Source: an uncultured Desulfuromonadales bacterium (GTDB taxonomy: Bacteria; Desulfobacterota; Desulfuromonadia; Geobacterales; Pseudopelobacteraceae). From it: 64,000 nt of DNA. The stretch lies in NCBI GenBank assembly GCA_903868145.1, contig CAIPTY010000058.1:1-64000 (forward strand), in the 5' to 3' direction. The notes under the pieces are model-generated. The model was not told where the DNA came from and did no database searches. It worked only from the letters and a program-made list of their open reading frames with translations. The position numbers were made by a program, and so were the translations under genes. Numbering within the stretch: position 1 is the first letter of the stretch; each line of letters opens with the position of its first letter. Below are positions 61,401-64,000 of the stretch, piece by piece.

Positions 61401-61853
61401 TCCATCAGGGCGGATGGTGTATTCCGGGAATCCTTCTGAGCGAACTTGCTTGATATGAGCATCTTTTTCCGCAGCTGTAAGCCATATGGAAAATCCGACA
61501 CCAAGAATACCGGGGTGTCTCTCGTCAAGCTGCAATGCAGAAACGTAGTGTCGCCAGTCTGTGCGGGTAACAGTTTCCTTTACGCTGAAAAGCCCGGCGG
61601 CTCCCCGCAGCACCTGTTCGTGGTCATGCATTCTCAAAATTATGTGTTCACTGATTTCGTTAGTTTTATCGGTGTAAATCGCCCGTGATCGTGCCATAAG
61701 GCTGTTGTCAAACTGATACCAGACAAACAAGGTGATAATCAGCGATATGATGAAGGTTGCTGCTGGAAGGAGGTTTAAATACTTGGGGGTTATGGATTTG
61801 GATTTGTCTGTGCTGTTGGAAGAAATGTCGTTTTTTATGGATTCAGGGGACAT
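58482..61853 (-). CDS. Hybrid sensor histidine kinase (CHASE, PAS, HisKA, HATPase, REC)
   Basis: A 1123-residue inner-membrane sensor. A first membrane segment near residue 35-50 and a second near residue 345 bracket a periplasmic CHASE domain of about 290 residues. Three PAS domains follow (for example SGDLIAMMDTKYRYTSFNT), then HisKA with FLANMSHEIRTPMNG, HATPase with IGNAIKFTEKG, and a C-terminal receiver with the phospho-Asp in LILMDIQMPL. The ATG at 61853 has AGGA 6 nt upstream. No dedicated response regulator is adjacent. Signal unknown. Confidence 0.9.
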   Translation of the reverse strand: MSPESIKNDISSNSTDKSKSITPKYLNLLPAATFIISLIITLFVWYQFDNSLMARSRAIYTDKTNEISEHIILRMHDHEQVLRGAAGLFSVKETVTRTDWRHYVSALQLDERHPGILGVGFSIWLTAAEKDAHIKQVRSEGFPEYTIRPDGERPVYTSIIFLEPFNWRNQRAFGYDMYTEQVRRAALDKARDENVATIAAKIILVQETDKDKQSGMLMYVPVYRQGTHLDTVENRRKAFIGFAYSPIRMNDFVIGTLAILPQDIAFDLNVIGGKTTDTLMFSSIAAQKLTLPETYTPAFTSSKTVQAYGSSWQFTFKTLPGFNKELNRDKSYIVFCSGIAFSILLTYIVLLILKNRNQAIKHADEKLFILKSQLASIVESSGDLIAMMDTKYRYTSFNTAFRNEFKKIFDKDLETGDSMFKLLEQYPEDLAKGVACWNRAFGGEDFIVTQMFGSTKLERNWYELHFSPVRDVEGTVTGAVHIVRNISERKHAEELLKESEERFRNMANSAPVLIWIAGADKLCYWFNKVWFDFTGRSMEQEYGNGWAEGVHPEDFDRCLETYTTSFDNRQSFSMEYRLRAADGQYRWLIDNGVPTFSENTFTGYIGSCMDITDIKLLEMRQAQFYRLFNTSPDLMGICDSSGGFTMMNPAGIEKLNYPEQELYVMPFIKLVHPDDRLRTIEEVRKVPRGSVAPAFENRLVSKDGMVFWFSWQCYYDLDGLIYANAHDISLRKQHEQELEQAKSAAEAANRAKSDFLANMSHEIRTPMNGVIGMTQLLKMTDLTEEQKDYVETLASSGKNLLTLINDILDLSKIESGKVTIEMVDFSLKHCIHDVVQTQKSVAYQKGLSFTLNLPDDLPGLVTGDQLRIKQIIVNLIGNAIKFTEKGSVTLTLQVLKHQSGGALIQFSVQDTGIGISEEALEKIFQPFSQEAVSTSRLYGGTGLGLTISQSLAELMDGKITVESTQGVGSCFRLTIPFSVISKSAPEIEVHTDKTVLWEGKPLRILLVEDNPVNIRFQTALLKKIGHDVVVAENGIDCLSLYKQSPFDLILMDIQMPLMNGEEALREIRKQEVGTPYHQPVIALTAYSLRDDKERFIGAGFDGYVSKPLEVDLLVAEMKRVLEM

Positions 61854-61907
61854 GATTAATCCTGACAGATCTGAATGTAGCCGACATGCTGAAGTGAGAA
61901 TACATAC

Positions 61908-61942
61908 AAAAACCGGCGCACGGGAAAGCCGCAACGCCGGTT
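61908..61942 (-). terminator. Intrinsic terminator 55 nt upstream of the histidine kinase start
   Basis: On the minus strand AACCGGCG and CGCCGGTT form an 8-bp stem around a 16-nt loop and run into TTTTT. The kinase ATG is only about 55 nt further on, so this either ends a short upstream transcript or works as an attenuator for the kinase. Confidence 0.65.
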
Positions 61943-61952
61943 AATAATGGAA

Positions 61953-62027
61953 TCAATCAGAATAACTGTTGACAGAAGTATGTGTCAGGAGGAGCTTTTC
62001 TGTCTGTCTGTCTGATGTTGTTGCCAT
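61953..62027 (-). CDS. Candidate 24-residue leader peptide or small protein
   Basis: The frame encodes MATTSDRQTEKLLLTHTSVN and four more residues, with GGAG 8 nt before the ATG and the terminator of 61908-61942 directly after the stop. The layout is that of a leader peptide, but it has no codon run that would suggest a known attenuation mechanism. Chance cannot be excluded. The rest of the gap 61854-62452 holds nothing else that I can support. Confidence 0.3.
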   Translation of the reverse strand: MATTSDRQTEKLLLTHTSVNSYSD

Positions 62028-62452
62028 GACGAGAACTCCACGGATGTGCTAATGAGGATCGTAACAATGACAACAATTTTATTGTACACAGAAATTTGAG
62101 GAATTCAAGCGAAGGGGATTTTTTTTTAGAAACATCACGGTATAGTATGCCCAGACCCGAATACCCACTCATCTGCCACCAAGAGAGAAGCACAGATTAA
62201 GGCTATGAATCGGGCAGACAATATTCTCCTGACATCACAACAATCAACATGACTATTTTTAGGTGTTAAAAGACACGAGTATGAATTAGAGTGTTACCCA
62301 CTAACACAGCTCGGTAATGATACATGGCTGTGGTACAAAACTGGTACGAAAAATACAACTTTGCAGTCAAAACTATTTTCTGGATATTTACTATATTTCA
62401 ATAACTTATGCACGTATAAATGAGACCATCTTCGAAAATCATTGCAAACCAA

Positions 62453-63601
62453 ATGTTTACCCGTATCTACCTGCACATACCCTTCTGTCGTAAGAAATGC
62501 CCCTACTGCGCCTTTTTCTCGCAGGAGCCGTCCGCAGGTGACATTGAGCGCTATGTGCGGCTGGTGTGTGAAGAGATGCTGCACCATTCGCACACGGTCA
62601 CCGCACACGCAGACGTTGATTCGATCTATTTCGGCGGCGGCACGCCGTCACTTCTGGAGCCGCGACATGTTGGAGAGCTGCTGGAACAGACGGCCGGGCT
62701 CTTCCGCCTGGCACCGGAAGTGGAAATCACGCTGGAAACCAACCCCGGCACCGTCGATCTCCGCAAGCTGTCAGGGTTTCGCCAGGCGGGGGTCAACCGT
62801 CTCTCCCTTGGCGTACAGTCATTTGATGACCGGATGCTGGCAACTCTGGGGCGCATCCACACCTCCCGGCAGGCACAGGCGGCGTTCGCATCGGCCCGCA
62901 AGGCCCGCTTCGACAATATCGGCATCGACCTGATCCATTCGCTACCCGGCCAGACCCCTGAAATGTGGCGAACAGACCTGGAACATGCCATTAAACTGGC
63001 TCCCGAACACCTGTCCGTGTATGGCCTGACCATCGAACCCGAAACACCCTTCGCGGCCCGGTATCCTGAGGAAAATACACAACTGCCCGATCAGGATCTC
63101 TCTGCGGAGATGTTCGAGGCGGCAGACGATCTGCTCACGCTTCAAGGTTACGAGCACTATGAGATTGCCAACTATGCCCTGCCGGGTCGGAGCTCACGCC
63201 ACAACAGCGGCTACTGGCACAGGGACGGCTGCCTGGGGCTGGGAGCAGGCGCCCATTCATTCCTTCGTGATACGGATTTCGGCACACGAAGCTGCAACCC
63301 CGGCAACCTGGCGACATACGCCGCAAGCCTGCGGAATGGAGTATCGGCGAGCGAAGAAGTCGTTGCACTGACACGCGATGATGCCGTGTCTGAATTCATG
63401 TTTCTGGGGCTGAGAATGGCAGATGGTGTAACATTCCCCGCTTTCAGGGAGGCATTCGGAATAGAGCTGAAGGATATGTTCGGTCGTCAGGTGGACGATT
63501 TGATTTCTCAACAACTACTGACAGAACATGCGTCAGGGATACGCCTGACCCGGCGCGGCATGCTGCTGTCAAATCACGTATTCCGGATGTTTCTGACGTA
63601 A
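62453..63601 (+). CDS. hemW: HemW-like radical SAM protein (coproporphyrinogen-oxidase-like)
   Basis: A 382-residue radical SAM protein with the HemN-family motif CRKKCPYCAFF, the glycine-rich GGGTPSLL and a C-terminal HemN domain. HemW members bind haem and act as haem chaperones, while true HemN decarboxylates coproporphyrinogen; the short N-terminus without the HemN-specific extension favours HemW. An ATG at 62420 is also in frame, but the family opens as from 62453. Confidence 0.85.
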   Translation: MFTRIYLHIPFCRKKCPYCAFFSQEPSAGDIERYVRLVCEEMLHHSHTVTAHADVDSIYFGGGTPSLLEPRHVGELLEQTAGLFRLAPEVEITLETNPGTVDLRKLSGFRQAGVNRLSLGVQSFDDRMLATLGRIHTSRQAQAAFASARKARFDNIGIDLIHSLPGQTPEMWRTDLEHAIKLAPEHLSVYGLTIEPETPFAARYPEENTQLPDQDLSAEMFEAADDLLTLQGYEHYEIANYALPGRSSRHNSGYWHRDGCLGLGAGAHSFLRDTDFGTRSCNPGNLATYAASLRNGVSASEEVVALTRDDAVSEFMFLGLRMADGVTFPAFREAFGIELKDMFGRQVDDLISQQLLTEHASGIRLTRRGMLLSNHVFRMFLT

Positions 63602-63619
63602 ACCGAACCGGACAAACCG

Positions 63620-63709
63620 TCAATGGCGCGGCACGTTTTGATCTTTCCTGTCTGTTTCCCTGGTGGTTTTCTTATCGCCCCGGTCCCCGAGGTCGCATGA
63701 GTCGGACAT
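63620..63709 (-). CDS. Candidate 29-residue hydrophilic peptide
   Basis: A short frame (MSDSCDLGDRGDKKTTRETD and nine more residues) begins immediately after the stop of the small membrane protein at 63710. It is highly charged and has no recognised family. Retained only because of the tight spacing to its neighbour. Confidence 0.2.
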   Translation of the reverse strand: MSDSCDLGDRGDKKTTRETDRKDQNVPRH

Positions 63710-63799
63710 TCAGGTCTGTATGCCCAGTTTTGGCAAGATCACCTTCTGCAGTAAAATCCAGATGACTATTACGGCAATAACAACAAGAACGTCCTTCAT
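63710..63799 (-). CDS. Small single-span membrane protein
   Basis: A 29-residue frame, MKDVLVVIAVIVIWILLQKV followed by ILPKLGIQT, preceded by GAGG 6 nt before the ATG. It is almost entirely one hydrophobic helix. It follows a DUF2892-type membrane protein on the same strand, so the two may be co-transcribed. Function unknown. Confidence 0.5.
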   Translation of the reverse strand: MKDVLVVIAVIVIWILLQKVILPKLGIQT

Positions 63800-63854
63800 C
63801 TGTCTACCTCACGTGAGCGCTTTTTAGAATGGATAAACCGTATCCTGGTCAGAC

Positions 63855-64000
63855 TTACTTACAGCAACCGCTCTTCGGGAAACGGGGCACACCCATTTTC
63901 TCCAGGACAATAAATGCAGGACAGAATTGGGTGAAGCCGGATTGGAACAGGTTCAGCCCCACAAAACCGGTGAACCAGAGCCAGTTGGGGGAATGGAAGT
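63855..64000 (-). CDS. DUF2892/YgaP-type membrane protein, C-terminal part
   Basis: The open frame runs in from beyond the window end and finishes at 63855. Its 47 visible residues include [20 protein letters not shown] and [12 protein letters not shown], the transmembrane block of DUF2892 proteins, which often carry or accompany a rhodanese domain as in YgaP. Two cysteines end the chain (GCCK). The N-terminus lies outside the window, so a rhodanese fusion cannot be checked. Confidence 0.75.
   Translation of the reverse strand, partial: FHSPNWLWFTGFVGLNLFQSGFTQFCPAFIVLEKMGVPRFPKSGCCK

Noticed and set aside
61957-62193. Open frame of 78 codons on the minus strand
   Set aside because: No ribosome site, no recognisable family, and it overlaps the better-supported small ORF and the terminator region.
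62294-62608. Open frame of 104 codons on the minus strand
   Set aside because: It runs antisense across the start of the HemW-like gene and shows no domain.
1-64000. CRISPR arrays, insertion sequences, prophage or replication origin
   Set aside because: No regularly spaced repeats, transposase, integrase or DnaA-box cluster were seen. Repeated sequences found are the five leaders and isolated palindromes.

Overview
The window reads as chromosomal DNA of an anaerobic deltaproteobacterium, most likely a Geobacter-like member of the Desulfuromonadales. This is inferred from the gene content, not from a marker gene: a fused 1414-residue acyl-CoA dehydratase activase, tandem DUF507 genes, cobamide methyltransferases with a ferredoxin-type reactivase, and low-potential iron-sulfur enzymes. 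From about 200 to 53660 almost every gene concerns the uptake, cleavage or assimilation of reduced and organic sulfur, so the region looks like a sulfur-acquisition island. The last 10 kb is ordinary housekeeping and signalling.

Layout. (1) 258-8244: rhodanese, atypical radical SAM enzyme, small flavoprotein-like protein, a TauABC-type importer, an FAD-dependent oxidoreductase and a peptidase. (2) 8272-11151, minus strand: a thiazoline-carboxylate hydrolase-like protein, three flavin split-barrel proteins, a membrane protein and a ferredoxin. (3) 11384-11725: an antitoxin with a decayed toxin. (4) 11933-19429: a lone binding protein, a corrinoid protein, three MtaA/UroD-type methyltransferases, a corrinoid reactivase and a NifB-like radical SAM enzyme. 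(5) 19630-34216: NifX-like, NifH-like, NifD-like and NifK-like genes interleaved with seven or so importer genes and a QueG-like iron-sulfur protein, then cysteine synthase. (6) 35477-42407: a PSD-like protein, the giant activase and a C-S lyase. (7) 42534-48465: rhodanese, DsrE and TusA proteins, a family 2B encapsulin, its cysteine desulfurase cargo and serine acetyltransferase. (8) 48580-53661: MetY, a ThiS-like carrier, ThiF, a JAMM protease, a sulfite reductase, TusA and MnmA, matching the protein-thiocarboxylate route to homocysteine. (9) 53771-64000: PAP2 phosphatase, lytic transglycosylase, DUF507 pair, DUF1269, hybrid histidine kinase, HemW-like protein and a DUF2892 fragment.

How it may work together (inference). 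Importers bring in organosulfur compounds. The nitrogenase-like complex and the cobamide methyltransferases could cleave C-S bonds or remove methyl groups, and CysK, MetY, the thiocarboxylate carrier and the encapsulated desulfurase handle the released sulfur. The NifD-like protein keeps both cofactor ligands of nitrogenase and NifDK keep the P-cluster cysteines, while nifE, nifN and nifV are absent here. A methylthio-alkane-reductase-type role therefore fits better than N2 fixation.

The strongest undescribed signal is a compact leader RNA present five times (about 161, 11186, 11829, 19541 and 43437). Each copy has a conserved hairpin whose 3' flank is shared with a strong intrinsic terminator, and each precedes one of the sulfur transcription units. 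The stems vary by compensating changes. I do not recognise it as a known riboswitch family. Three of the five promoters also carry a shared AT-rich operator-like inverted repeat.
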